Source of the DNA: Acorus gramineus
Taxonomy: Eukaryota; Streptophyta; Magnoliopsida; Acorales; Acoraceae
Length of the DNA: 64,000 nucleotides
Assembly (NCBI GenBank): GCA_030737835.1
Contig: CM060847.1
Coordinates: forward strand, 26,212,843-26,276,842
Reading direction: 5' to 3'
Shown piece after piece: positions 1 through 11,399 of the stretch. The translations under genes were made by a program, and so were the position numbers. How positions within the stretch are numbered: the first letter of the stretch is position 1; each line of letters begins with the position of its first letter. The notes under the pieces are model-generated. The model saw only the letters and a list, made by a program, of their open reading frames with translations. It did not search any database and was not told the DNA's origin.

Positions 1-1956
1 GTGGTGGCTTTGTGTTGTAGTAAGACAGATTTTTGTCTTGTGAAGATCTTTATGGATCTAGTATTTAGAGGCATATTCTCTGGATTGTGTCCTCTTGTGA
101 TATGATCCCCCATGTGTCTAGATGCTATATATGAATTTGGTATCATTTTATGATATGTGTTGTAAGTTATAGCCTTATTTGCATTGCCTGTCCAGATTCG
201 CGTAGGATTTGATCTATTTCTGGAAACATTTTATTTCTGGCATGTAGAGGCTAAATTAGGTTATTATGTCTTCATGGATTATGATCCCAACATGTCATAG
301 AATGTGTGTGATTTATTTCATAATTTGTGGATGTGTATTTGATGCTGTGGAGCTCAAAGAGTAAGTCTGTTTGCTGCAGATGCACCAGTTTTACATGGCT
401 GTGTCAATGAGTTATTTATGCACGTTATAGGCAATATTAAGAGTTAGTTTCTCCATGAATTAGGCTTACATATGTGTCAGGAAGCTTCATATTGGATTTG
501 AGCATGTGGTTTATCTATATTGTGTTGTGTCTTGCAGATCTCGTAGACCGGATGAGCGGCGATTCGAATATTTGTGAGTGGTTCGATTCAACCGTTTGGG
601 AAGCGTTCGATGCACGTAGTCGTGTATCGCGCATCCATGGTGCATCTTGGCACCCATATTATGTTAGATATTGCATGCTAGGACTGTATAGCTCGTATAT
701 TGCGTAGAACCCCCTATTCTACCATGTACTTGCCTATGTATGGTATTCATTTAAGAATGATTGTGTTACATGCGCCCCTCTATTTTGGGATTGCTTTATG
801 TGTGGTGTATGGATGTATAGAATATGGCATGCCTTAGGTAGTCTTGTAATACTACCCTTATATTAATTATATCTAGCATAATCAAGTTTGGGTTAATATT
901 CGGGTACAGGCTTAATGTTCCCTTGTTATAAAGACTAGAGGGCGTGGTGTAGTTGTTGTGCCCATCTTGTTTGGGGCAAAGCTATGACCTTCGTGAGATG
1001 ATGAGGCTTCATCTCTCTCTCTCTCCCTCTCTCTTTGCGCGAACTGAGTAAGTAGATGTGGTTCCTGCTTGACTTAGGTTCGCTTGGGAATGCTGGCATG
1101 TGCCTATTGGTGCTCAAGATCGCGCTTAACCCTTCCCTTTTAAGTTGGTGATATCCAACGCATGTTAGATTATATATTGCGTGCTTGCATGATTAATTTC
1201 CTTGTATGCATGTGTTGCTAGGTCATGCTTTGTATATATGTTGCATGATATGTTGTTTATGATGTGTATTCATGTTAGGTGGACCACATATATAACTGTG
1301 ATAGAATTCTCCTATTATAATTGCGCAGGTTAGACTAATCGTGCCTACCTGTGCTAGGCGTGGGTATGACCTGTTGTCAGATTGTACCTTAGTTAGAGCG
1401 CAAGCGATGTATTTGCCACCCCGCATCCATGAGATGCACTTGTTGGAATTCAGGAGAATTCGATGTAGTACCGGTGTTTCAAACCGGTAGTTATGGTATT
1501 TAAGCTAGGCTTACCCATACTAGGCGCGTGTATAAACCGCCCATTGGGTTATGCCTTGGGCTTATTTTCAATGGAAGGGCCAAGGTAACTCCATGCGTCC
1601 GAGCAACGCATATGTGTGGGAGTTCATGTGTATTCGATAGCATTGGGTTCACTTTGTAAACATGGAATGTTTCCTCCCAATATCGTCCGTGTTGAAGCAG
1701 CCCTGGTTGTAGCTGTCCTGACAGAGGGCCCCCACCTGTAGGTACTATCGATGCATGCGACAAGATGTACTGGTCATGGGACTATACCAGGTAGAGGCTA
1801 CCCGGGAGAGGGCTAACGAATGATATTGCGAGCGTGGAATCGTTCTCCCCTTCATCGGATCTGTGTCGATGCTACCCGGCCTTGTAGCTGTCCTGACAGA
1901 GGGCCTCCACCTGTAGGTACTATCGATGCATGCGGCACGATATACTTATCATGAGA
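1..1956 (+). repeat. Old diverged copy of the large-LTR family, forward part
   Basis: Positions 1-726 match, in reverse, 1957-2500, so the window opens with an inverted pair of related repeats. The segment keeps landmarks of the large-LTR family found later in the window: CTTGCAG followed by a 36-nt block (538-573) and GTGAGTGG, and a block at 1709-1757 reading CTGACAGAGGGCCCCCACCTG that corresponds to the GAGAGGGCTCCCATCAGTAG block of the younger copies. That block recurs at 1884-1936, about 175 bp downstream. Overall identity to the young copies is low by eye, so this is an older or separate subfamily. The left end lies outside the window. No protein gene is supported here. Confidence 0.6.
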
Positions 1957-3210
1957 GTATATGGTAGAATAGGGGGGTCCTACACAATATACAAGCTATA
2001 CTAACCTAGCATGCAAATATCTAGCATATTATGGGTTAGACATGACCATACTTCTTATCTAAATAAGTAGTATAGTCAGGGTGCCTAACGGATGCGTGAC
2101 ACACGACTACGTGCATCCAACGCTTCCCGAAGGGTTGGATCGAACCACTCACCGATACCCGGGTCATCGCGCATCCAACTGACGAGATCTGCAAGGCAAG
2201 GGCATCAAAAGGGGTGAGTACTTCAAACAAAGACTACCCAACTCTTGATAGTTTCCACAACATGCATAACAACTCCTTGACACACAATCGAGCAAAACTG
2301 CTAAACCTGCGAATCTGGACAGGCCATGCAAAACAGGTTCTACCTTACAACATAAATATCATAATGACACCAAATTTCATATATAATATCTAGACACATG
2401 AAGGATCATATCACATGAGGACACAATCCCAAAAATATGCCTCTAAATACTAGTTTCACAGAGATCTTTACAAGACAGAGATCTGCCTTACCAAAAGAGG
2501 GGGAGGGAAATGGGGAGATGCGGGGCTCTCAACACACCCACGACCACCTCAACCACCACCACCACTACCACCACCTCATCAGCATCTCCTCAATCCTTTC
2601 TTGGCTGAAAACAGGGGGGTTAAAGGGGGCATGAGAGGGAGCTAGAGAGAAGAGAATCATCAACAACAATAACAACACACACACACACCTTTTTGCACTC
2701 TCTCTTGCTTCTTCTTCTCCTTCTTGTGCTTCTCAATAAACAAAGGAAAAGCAATAAAAAGGGGGAGCCAAAGAGGGCCTCGGATGGATTTGCTAGGGAG
2801 GGAGAGAGAGAAAGAGAGAGTTCTCCCTCACAAAGGAGAACATGGGGGGTTAACTTAACCTAAACTCACCCACTAACACTCAAAATAACCAAAGGGTTGC
2901 TTAAACATTAAGCAAGGGGGGTGAGGTTATCAAAGGTCACCATATTCACCAAAATATCTAACACTATTCGACCAACCAAACCAGGAACTCTCAAAACCCA
3001 GATACGGTTTGGAACTGCATATTTTTCAAAACATTACCGGAATTCGATGAAATTTTTATGGGTAGTACAAAACAGTACCAGGACCCATAATATGCAATTA
3101 TATTTTCAATCAGAGTACTCTAACTCCCGCAGGTAGTTAAAAGCTAAAATTTTAGTGACTCTAATGAAAAAAAAAAAAAAAAGGCTCCAAATGACACAGG
3201 CATAGCAACA
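1957..3210 (-). repeat. Old diverged copy of the large-LTR family, reverse part with its 5' terminus at 3210
   Basis: Read on the minus strand from 3210, the sequence begins TGTTGCTATGCC. It then follows the 5' part of the large-LTR family: a GTGTCA block, a tract ending GCTAAAATTTTAGTGAC on the plus strand, the ATTGAAAAT..GCATATTATG block and the GAATTCCGGTAA block. The 36-nt exon-like block with AG and GTGAGT borders is kept at 2153-2188. Beyond about 1957 the match to the forward partner stops, so this copy is truncated, apparently by inversion or nested insertion. The A-run at 3168-3182 lies inside the copy. The 5' terminus abuts a 5'-truncated Copia sequence. Confidence 0.6.
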
Positions 3211-4733
3211 CTCATAGTGCTGATACTCCCCTTGAGCTAAATGTAAATCTTCATCCTACTGATGGAGAGCTTCTTCCAGATCCTACATTATACAGACAGA
3301 TTGTGGGACAACTAGTGTATCTTTGCATCATCAGACCTGATATTGCTCATGCAGTCAGCATCGTTAGTCAGTTCGTCTCTGCACCTCGTTCGGTTCACTA
3401 TGGTGCTCTAATGAGGATCCTCAGATATTATTCTTGTTCTTCGGGCTTACACTAACGCTGACTGGGTCGGAGGTCCAACTACTCATCGATCCACTACTGG
3501 ATTTTGCATATTTCTTAGAGATTCTCTTATTTCCTGACGCAGCAAGAAACATGATGTTGTTTCTCTTTCCAACACAAAAGCCGAGTATCGAGCTATGCCC
3601 TGACTATAGGCCAGGTAAGCGACCGCCTAGGGCCCCTTCTTCAAAGAGGGCCCCAAACTCTATGAACTTTTTTCTATGTTAAGCTTTTGATATTAAAATT
3701 AAGGGTAATTATACACCCAGTTTATTTTTCAACCCTAAATTCAATCTACAAGTGTTTTGAATTTTTTAAAAATAGTATACATCATCTAATGAAGTCATGT
3801 TTTTACAAAAAATGAAACATATACTCTAATGAATTGTATAAATGCATTTATAAAAAATGTGAAAACAAAATTAATCGAAACATATACCTTGCTAAGTTGA
3901 GTATATGCTCTAATAATTTTCTATCGACGCATGGGACTTGAATTGAGGTTGGAATAAAAGTTGTGTGTAACAACACTCTAAAATTAATTTTGTTTTAAAA
4001 AATAACTTGAATATGTCTTCCTATTTATTTTAAATTTTAAAATTTTAAGTTCTCTCTTTGAACATGTAATCTTTGTTGACATCATTGTGCAAAGTATTTT
4101 TTTGTGATTTTTAAAAAATCTCATATGTATCTTTATATATTTAATATATTTTTAGCATATTCCTATTTTATAGGGTTTATTTATTTTCTATAAAATAAAT
4201 GATCTTATTTCTTTTTTCTTTTTAAAAGAAGAATTCGATGAGGTATTTTTTTTGTATTTTTTTTAATTATTATTATCATTTTTTTATTAGCCTTGATTTT
4301 TTTATTACTAATATGGTTAAACCATTCACTCAGAAAATTTAATATAAATCTATAAGACCCCATTTTATGAGTTAGCCTAGGTCTCCACCGAGATTTACTT
4401 ATCTCAAGGCCGGCCCGGGCTATGGCTATCACGACTAAAGAGATCACTCATCTTAGACGTCTCTTGGTTGATCTTGGAGTTGATGTTATAGGTCCTACTC
4501 CACTTTACTGTAATAATCAGAGCGCTATTCAGATTGCCAGCAATCTAGTCTTTTATAAGAGGATCAAACATATTGAGATTGATTGTCACTTCGTCCGTCA
4601 GCACTTCCTTGCTCAGACACTTACGCTTCGGCACATTTCCTCTACTGAGCCGATCGCGGACTTCTTTACAAAGTCTCATCCAGTTTCTAGATTTCAGTCT
4701 CTCATTTGCAAACTCACGTTGTTTGATCCACCT
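3211..4733 (+). pseudogene. Copia pol fragment: end of reverse transcriptase and RNase H
   Basis: Translation from about 3218 gives the end of a Copia reverse transcriptase (PLELNVNLHPTDGELLPDP, then YRQIVGQLVYL and RPDIAHAVSIVSQFV) and the start of RNase H (STTGFCIFL, SLSNTKAEYRAM). RNase H resumes at 4419 with AMAITTKEITHLRRLL, LYCNNQSAIQIA and HIEIDCHFVRQH, and ends at a TGA at 4731-4733. The gap is an 819-bp insertion (3598-4416). Frame breaks near 3430 and a nonsense codon near 3540 also disable it. Everything upstream of the reverse-transcriptase finger region is missing, removed or displaced where the diverged LTR copy begins. Its LTR follows at 4750-4901. Confidence 0.85.
3598..4416. 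mobile_element. hAT-like non-autonomous insertion in Copia RNase H
   Basis: The insert is bounded by GAGCTATG (3590-3597) and GGGCTATG (4417-4424), an 8-bp duplication with one mismatch. Removing the insert and one repeat restores the RNase H reading frame. An 8-bp duplication is typical of hAT elements. The ends are GC-rich in an AT-rich body and partly inverted: CCCTGACTATAGGCCAGG at the left, and GGGCCGGCCTTGAGATAAG at the right when read in reverse. A second similar block, GCGACCGCCTAGG / GGTGGAGACCTAGG, follows on each side. No transposase is present. Part of the body (about 3715-3960) resembles 49680-49890. Confidence 0.65.
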
Positions 4734-4749
4734 TGAGCTTGAGCGGATG

Positions 4750-4901
4750 TGTTAGATTACATATGTATTATATTATTATTGTGTTACACGTGTAATATTG
4801 TGTTATACGTGTATTAGGTCTTGTAATATTATATAATGGACTTAGTCCATCTCTTAATAAATCAGGTCTCATTATTACTTATTTTTCTTGTGATTCAAAC
4901 A
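4750..4901 (+). repeat. Copia 3' LTR
   Basis: The 152-bp segment starts TGTTAGATTACATATG and ends GATTCAAACA, giving the TG..CA termini of an LTR. It lies 16 bp after the pol stop codon, preceded by a short purine-rich stretch (CTTGAGCGGATG) where a polypurine tract is expected. It contains TA-rich repeats of GTGTTA(C/T)ACGTGTA(A/T)TA. The matching 5' LTR is not in the window. Confidence 0.7.
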
Positions 4902-5059
4902 GTTAAATTGTTAAGCAAATAAACGTTATGAGTCAAGTCATCCGTTAATTGGACATCAATAAATAATAAATCCAGCTGAATGTCAACCATTTCTATAAAA
5001 GAAAAAAAAAACGACTAGATTATTTTCCATAATAATTATTTACACATCTAGATTAATGT

Positions 5060-5150
5060 ACAAAGCAAGGGTAAAAGACAACGCTACCTGCGTCACCTTC
5101 CAAGCAAAACCCACATTCAAAAGGGCCAACCACAGACCAGATAAAGTTTA
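5060..5150 (-). pseudogene. 3' fragment of a small membrane-protein gene
   Basis: On the minus strand this reads like residues 84-103 of the intact gene at 13020-13430 (FIWS..ALLNVGFAWKVTQV). The plus-strand stretch CCTGCGTCACCTTCCAAGC is identical in both. One extra base after the Trp-Ser codons shifts the frame, and the last membrane segment and tail are missing. It lies just downstream of the related pseudogene at 5165-5704, so the arrangement here repeats the one near 13-15 kb. Confidence 0.7.
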
Positions 5151-5164
5151 ATACAATCATTTGA

Positions 5165-5704
5165 TCATATTGTAGCCATTAGTGCTACATAAACACCGAG
5201 AGTGATGGAGACCGCAGCGGAGACCACCACGGACCACCCCAACCATCTACAGCCAGCGACGGCGGTGGGGAATTTGACACTGAACAAGGCTATGGTGTTG
5301 CTCAGAACAAATACCACGTAAAGCACAACCGCTTAAGCGGAGAGAGCCACATCCTGCGTCGACGCCTCCCACGTGGGGAGGCCAATGATCCCCCCCGCAG
5401 AGACCAGCGCCCAACAAAGAGGGCTTTTCCAAACGCTCTTTCTCGGTAACAACGTTTCGGTTACTGAGAGATTCGTAGTTGGCCTAGATATAGATTCAGA
5501 CGAAGCTTTTTGGTGCGCGTGGATAATCCAGAAGAGGGAGAGGGCAACGTTGGCGGTGACGATGAGAACGACCGTCCAGATGTCATCGCGGATGCGGTAG
5601 ACAGCAACAATCGAGTTGAAGAGTGCAACGAATGCCGGCATCCATGACCATAACTGCACATTCGGCTGCTTTGTTGGTGCCTTTTGCTTCAGATCGGTCT
5701 CCAT
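5165..5704 (-). pseudogene. Small multi-pass membrane protein, interrupted by one stop codon
   Basis: The likely start is the ATG at 5704 (METDLKQKAPTKQPNVQLW), which aligns with the N-terminus of the intact relative at 13020-13430. An upstream in-frame ATG at 5842 would add a less plausible extension. The protein has hydrophobic segments around MPAFVALFNSIVAVY, the RxRDD loop, then TVVLIVTANVALSLFWII. A TAA at 5333-5335 stops it after 123 residues. The same frame stays open afterwards for 55 codons (AVVLYVVFVLSNTIALFSV and onward) to a TGA at 5165-5167. The copy near 14.5 kb has TAC at that position, so one Tyr-to-stop change explains the break. Plants have an uncharacterised family of about 130-180-residue membrane proteins of this shape; function unknown. 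A short functional form cannot be excluded. Confidence 0.7.
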
Positions 5705-7108
5705 TTTCGGAGTCGAAAGACTGTTTGTTTGTTGTACTCGTGCTTGTGAAGAGTTGGGTTTTTTTATTGACCGAGGGATGTTTCCAGGAAGCTTCGACGT
5801 CCACGTGTCAGATAGTGAGGACTGATTTTCATACGAATGCAATGCGAGATTGCTTGAAGATCAAGCCCGTCCTCCAGTATCCAACTGGAACTGACTATGA
5901 TATATGAAAAATTAAAGATAGTGTGAGCATATTTATATTAACCAATGATGTGTATATTTTTGAAAGTGGGTGGTTTAAAAACCTATTAATAAATCAACGA
6001 CATGAAAGCCAGGGGGTTCACTACAAAGAAAACTAGTCCCAAGCAGCCAACCAGGGAGACGCACGACGCGACCGTGATATTGTTCTACAACTCATTCGAA
6101 ATATACGACAAACCGTCCGACGAAAGGATTTAACACAAAAGTCTCACACATGGAAAATTAATTCTCTGTAAAAATTTACTGGCAAACCAAACATTCTGAT
6201 GAAATTTGAATGCCTGATAAAATGATTCTCGATCAAATATTTGATTTAGTACAAATGAAAAATGATAAAAGAATTTGATTGAAATATCTAAAAACCATTA
6301 CTAATATACATATGCTTGCAAAAGTAATTTCTTTACTTATATCACAATCATGAAAAGATGAGTAATCTTTTTATAAATATTTAACAAATAAAAATAAATA
6401 AAATAACCAATTAATAAAAAAAAAAGCAAAATTATGTTACCTTTAAAAAATTAAATAAATTTTTTTTAAAAATTCATATGTAATTGAATCACACCACATG
6501 TTCGATAGAGATTCTAAATCTTGTAGAGGGAATAAGCCATCCAACAAGAGAGGAAAAAAAGAGAGGAGGCATTGAATAAAAAAAAAAGAGGCGTTTTATT
6601 TTAGAAATGATGTAGATAGTAATTAATTAATTTATAAAGAGTATAACAACCATCTAATTTAAAAATCCTGGTGGATTTGGAGATTACCATAAAAAAGTGT
6701 GAGAATTTGATTTCATTCTATTTTTTCACATGCTTTGCATATAAATCCAATGGACTTCACAATTACCATCAAGATTATCACTAACCAAACACTGAATTTT
6801 ACACACTTTCCTGATAATCTCACATGGAATCAAAATCCATACCAGAATGACACGAACTAAACGGGGGCATAGGGGCATAGGGTATTTAGTCACTATTGTG
6901 AAACGGCATGAAATGGGCCATATCATTTAACTTACAAACAATGTTTTAAAACCTGATTCAATTGATTGAATTTTCATCTGGTACGAATTTTGGTCTGCTT
7001 TTTTTAAATTAAACAATAATATAACGGTTTTAGATTCCACGGTTGAATAACTCCTAAAATGATTCACATTTTAAAACATTATTTTTGCATTTTGAATTTA
7101 AAAAATAA
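5705..7108. other. Intergenic DNA, partly duplicated near 14.9 kb
   Basis: No gene is supported. Positions about 6083-6300 are repeated at 14866-15075 (shared ACTCATTCGAAATATACGAC and what follows), which places this stretch in the same segmental duplication as the membrane-protein pseudogenes. The 14.9 kb copy lacks the sequence matching about 5671-6083. The remainder (6300-7108) is AT-rich. A stretch at 6730-6860 containing ACCAAACACTG and ending AACTAAACGGGGG looks like the worn end of a MITE. Confidence 0.5.
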
Positions 7109-8479
7109 GGTCAATTGCCGAAATACCCCTGGACCGACCCTTCCATTTTTTGTGTCAACTTTGAAAAAAAAAAATTGCCCCTAAAGAGCTGTCCCCTTTT
7201 TTTGTACCCCTCACCCATACCACATCACATTTTATTATCTGAACTACCCTCTCCACTTTATTTTTCTTCTAAAACCTTAAAAACTTTCCCCCAAAACCCT
7301 CTCCCCCCAAATCACTCTCTACCCCCACCTGATACTCTGTCGAGCGTCTTGTCACTACCGTCGTCGCCTCTGTTGAGGGCCCACAAGAAGCAATCAGAGG
7401 CATTCGTGTAGCGGGCGAGGCCGAGCAAGATCTTGCATTTGTGATGAGCGTCTTTTGAAGGTTGGATTCAATCTTCACAGCTTAATCACAGCTGCTTTGG
7501 ATCTCAGCTAATGCATCTGAAGTTCCTCCACATCTTCTTCTTCTTCTTTTTCTTCTTCTTCTATTGCTGCTGATTCTCTCTCACCTCCATTTGGGTTCTT
7601 CTTGATCAAGTTGATTTGAATATTGGGTTTTGATGTTTATTCATTTTATTTGTAAATTTAAATTTATTTGTTTTATCTGTTAATTCTATAATTTGTTATT
7701 TATATATCTTCAGATTAGTATTACATTTCTATAATTCTTCATTACATTTCAATAACATTGTTTGTCCTTAGTTTAAACACATAGATGATATTATATTTAT
7801 GTTCTGTAAATGATAGTTTTTGGAGTTTCTGTTGTAGTGTTATGTAGATGATGCTACATTTCTGTTATTTAAATAGTAGTTTATATTGGGCATTACCTTA
7901 TTAGTTTACGTTGTAGTTGTTATGTGAATCATAGTTTCCATTATAATTAGGCATTACATTGGTAGTTATTTTGTTGTTTCGGTATACATTTTGTAATTGT
8001 TTATAAATTTTCTATAATTGACATTTATGTATTTGTAAATTGATATTACATTTATGTTATTGATCATTATATTTCTATAAAGTTGTTTGGCCTTAGTTTA
8101 ATTCCATTATTAGTTTTTATAATTGTTTATGTAATGTTGTAGTCTCTTTAATTTTATTTAAGTGTTCGACTGATTGTTGCATCTTTAATATAGCTTGGAG
8201 AACGTGTTCTTCCTTTTGAAGTACGTTGAATGCCTAGTTTGAAGGCCTTTCAGTATGTTCGATTTTACCCAAAACATGAAATGGACTAGAGGGGAGACAA
8301 TAGCAGATTTCAATAGGATAGAAAGACCATCATAGTTCAAATAGTTGATGTATTTATTTAATGACACTTTAAGAAAATATGTATACTTTGAATTGAACGC
8401 ACTTACTATAAGCCCCCGAATCCACGACTCCATTTTGAAGCGTAAAATCTGGTTGCGTTAACTAAATTCCTCAAAATCT

Positions 8480-9950
8480 TGGAGATCTATTTTTTTTTAT
8501 CCAGAAAACATAAGAATACTTCACCATACTTTATACATCAATTAATTATCAAGGCTAAAATCCAAAACAAGTTCTCAAAATACTGGATATACATCAGGAA
8601 CAACTGAAATTAAATATATCAACACTATCATACATATGGGTCCTCTATATGCCAAAGAAATGACCAACACCTTCTATGCAAAGTCTAGCCTTCTAGAAAA
8701 CATGATCTCGTCCACAGCTACACGAGATCCACCACTCTAAGCCTTTAATCTGAAAAGGGGAAATAATGAGGGGTGAGCAACGCACGCTCAGTGAATGGAT
8801 CTATGTGTCCCGTTAATAATATACTTTAAAGTAAGGAGTTTATAAAGATGTCATAAGGAACTGTTGCATAAATAACAAGTCTTAAAACATTATTCCAAAT
8901 ATACAATAGCATAATAAAAATCTCTTTTGAAGGATGTATGATCTCATACAGACTCTTCTCAAAACCACATGATGCATATGAATGCTACGGACACACTTGC
9001 CCACTTTCCATGGCACGCAGCCACAGGGGCTCCATATAGAGCCAGGTCACATAGACGTCATGCAGACAAGGTCTCACTGGACCATGGTCACGCAAAGCGG
9101 TGTCACGCAGAAAATGTCACACAGACAAAGTCACACAGACCGAGGTCACGCAGGCAGTGTCACACAGAACATTGGGATGCATGCATGATCAACTACTCAC
9201 CCTCAACTACTTCCACATGCAATACAATATAATATAATATCAAAAAATCTTATGCAACATATAAAATAACCACCTCATATCTATCATGATGGCATACTCA
9301 TATGCTCCATACACAAAATAATGATGCGGATATGATATACATATATAGATAATTTCAAAACTACACAAGAGACTAGACCCACTCACCTTCGGTCTAACGA
9401 CATGCAACCAATCCAATAAAAACTATAGTCACCTAACAAACCTGAAATAGTGTGGCTTACATCACAAAGTGCACAAACAGTACAGGACTTGGTGGTACCG
9501 TACTTTTCTGAAACCGACGGCCCTTAATGGGCCATCCAGAACTAGATCGACGACTCCCATAGGGGGCTGTCCATAACATAGAACCGACAGCCCCTATGAG
9601 GACCGTCTAGAAGCATGTTTAGAACCGACGACCCCTATAAACAAGACTTTAAATGATTATAAACATGATATATAAATATCCCCTTCCTTTTAACATGAAA
9701 GATTTGTAAAACATCTTGAAAACTTCATGATTGCATGGCTATCACACAAGGGTTCAAAAATCATATGAAATACATCAAAATCTATGAAAAGCTCAAGAAG
9801 AAAACTCAAGAAATCAATGAATCCGAAAGTACATACGTAAGACATCTTTGTATATGTTGAATGCTCTCTATAAGTAAATATGAAATATCTGTAACTTAAT
9901 GCATAATTTCTGTAATTGGCCATGGTCAGACATCATCTAACTCTCCTTGC
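8480..9950 (-). repeat. Distant relative of the large-LTR family inside the MULE-like element
   Basis: Positions 8774-8803 read GAGGGGTGAGCAACGCACGCTCAGTGAATG. On the minus strand this is the same TTCACTGAGCG..GCTCACCCCTC signature found in every large LTR of the window. A CCACTCACC donor-like site at 9369-9377 also resembles the LTR layout. Positions 9481-9640 contain three or four degenerate copies of an ACCGACGGCCC..GGGGCTGTC motif. Ends and target duplication were not found, and sequence similarity is confined to these islands. Confidence 0.35.
9038..9172. repeat. Degenerate tandem repeat GTCACRCAGAC
   Basis: Eight or so copies of a 14-18 bp unit based on GGTCACGCAGACAAA lie in a row. 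Spacing varies (for example GTCACGCAGAAAAT, GTCACACAGACAAA, GTCACACAGACCGAG). No protein or RNA feature is associated with it. Confidence 0.7.
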
Positions 9951-10629
9951 AAAGACTCAATTCTATCATCTGCTGGATATGCCAGACATCCATTGTATGG
10001 GGCACCTCGTAGAAGTACCAATGATTATATTGTTGTAATTCTTTTGTAGCAAGACATAATTTTTACATTTTGTAAGTACCTTTGTTAGTTATTATAATTG
10101 GTACACATATTCTTGTGATTATAATAAAATATTTTTGTAAAATGATATATCTTATTAATAGTGAATGTATTATTAGGTGGACCTAAAAAATAATTGTTGG
10201 GGAGGCTGAGGAACATCTTTTCAAGTCCGATGGAGAAGGATTAGGGGAAAAAGAGGAGAAGTGGCTGAAAGGGGAAAGAGGAGGAGAAGAAGGGACATAA
10301 AGAAAAGGGAGAGAAAAAGGAGAAGAAGGGATAGAAGGAGAAAGGGGAGAAGGGGGGGGGGGGGAGAGAGAGAGAAGAAGGAGAAACAACATTAGTAGGA
10401 GGAGGAGGTGTTGCGGCGATGGTGTGAACGGTAGATCGGTGAGCGGTGAGGTGAACAACGACGGTGTGAAGATGATCGATGTCGTGTATTGCGGCAAGAG
10501 TGTCAGCGGAGCGGGAAAGAAGAAGAGGCTTGTTAGGGGGAGGAAGAAGAAAGAGGAAGAAGAAGGGGAATGTGATTTTTTTTGTCTTTCATGAAGGGGT
10601 AGTGTGGGTATTAAAAAAAAAGAAAAAAT

Positions 10630-10834
10630 CTAAATAACCAACCTATAAAGTGCCTGAAATCCATATAACCTCCAAACTTTTCCTAAAGTCCATATAACCC
10701 CCTAAAAACACCTATGTAAATATTCTTCATCTATCAATGGAAGATTTACAAATGTGTTTTTAAGGGGTTATATGGATTTTAGGAAAAACCAGGGGGTTAT
10801 ATGGATTTCAAGCAGTTTATAGGGGGTTATTTAT
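10630..10834. repeat. Foldback repeat, arms about 82 bp
   Basis: The left arm (CTAAATAACCAACCTATAAA through ATATAACCCCCTAAAAACAC) is nearly complementary to the right arm (GTGTTTTTAAGGGGTTATAT through GGGGGTTATTTAT). About 40 bp lie between them. Each arm contains two copies of an ATCCATATAACC-type motif. It lies just inside the right terminal repeat of the MULE-like element and may be part of it or a small foldback insertion. Confidence 0.75.
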
Positions 10835-11235
10835 ATTTTCTTCAAAAATACCGGGGTGAAAAAAATGGGGACAATTCTGTAGGGGCAAATATTTTTTTTT
10901 TTTTTAAGTCAATTGACAAAAAATGGAGGGTTCGATCCAAGGGTATTTGGACACTTCACCCAAAAAAAATTATGCATTTCAAATGGCCAAGAGAAGACAG
11001 AGGTGACTTGAGAGATAGAAAAAGAGAAAAATTAAGATAGAGAGAGATAATGGTGGCTGGGTCTCGACGTCTTCTTTTGGCCACCTTTGACCATAACCGC
11101 TTGCCCTACCCCATTTTTCTCTCTATCTTTTTCCCTCCCTCCCTCTCCTCCTCCCCTAACTCTCCTTCAACGTTCCTGCATCACCGCTGCTGCGATGTCC
11201 TCCACCCACCACCGCTTCGTCCTAATCCGCCCTTC

Positions 11236-11274
11236 TCTCTCTCTCTCTCTCTGTTTCTCTCTCTCTCTCTCTCT
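11236..11274 (+). repeat. (CT)n microsatellite
   Basis: A nearly pure CT tract of about 39 bp, broken once by CTGTTTCTC. The flanking C/T-rich sequence (11100-11230) gives open frames rich in Ser, Pro and Leu that are judged non-coding. Confidence 0.85.
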
Positions 11275-11399
11275 CATGAAAATTTTTATTGGAGAAGATT
11301 ACAGCCCAACATGGTTTATTTAACCACTTCTTCCGATGGATTCCGCTCTGTTACCAGCGATCCTCCTCCTCGAGCGTTGTTGGACATAGGGTGGGGGTG

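Larger units (their letters stand above)
7109..10965. mobile_element. Long-TIR Mutator-like element without visible transposase
   Basis: The left end reads GGTCAATTGCCGAAATACCCCTGG. The right end, read in reverse from about 10965, reads GGGTGAAGTGTCCAAATACCCTTGG. The match continues inward for at least 110 bp: CCTTCCATTTTTTGT, an A-run, then TTGCCCCTA..GAGCTGTCCCC against TTGCCCCTA..GAATTGTCCCC. The inner flanks are also similar, being C/T-rich leading strands with TCACTACCGTCGTCGCC-type sequence. Long, imperfect TIRs of this kind are typical of MULEs, many of which mobilise DNA without encoding transposase. A-rich 9-mers flank both ends and may be the target duplication, but low complexity makes this weak. 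No transposase motif was found inside. Confidence 0.55.

Noticed and set aside
7115..7411. A 98-codon frame rich in Pro, Ser and Leu
   Set aside because: It spans the terminal repeat of the MULE-like element and has only compositional bias.
10183..10497. A 104-codon minus-strand Ser/Pro/Leu frame
   Set aside because: Derived from a purine-rich tract within the same element; no motif.
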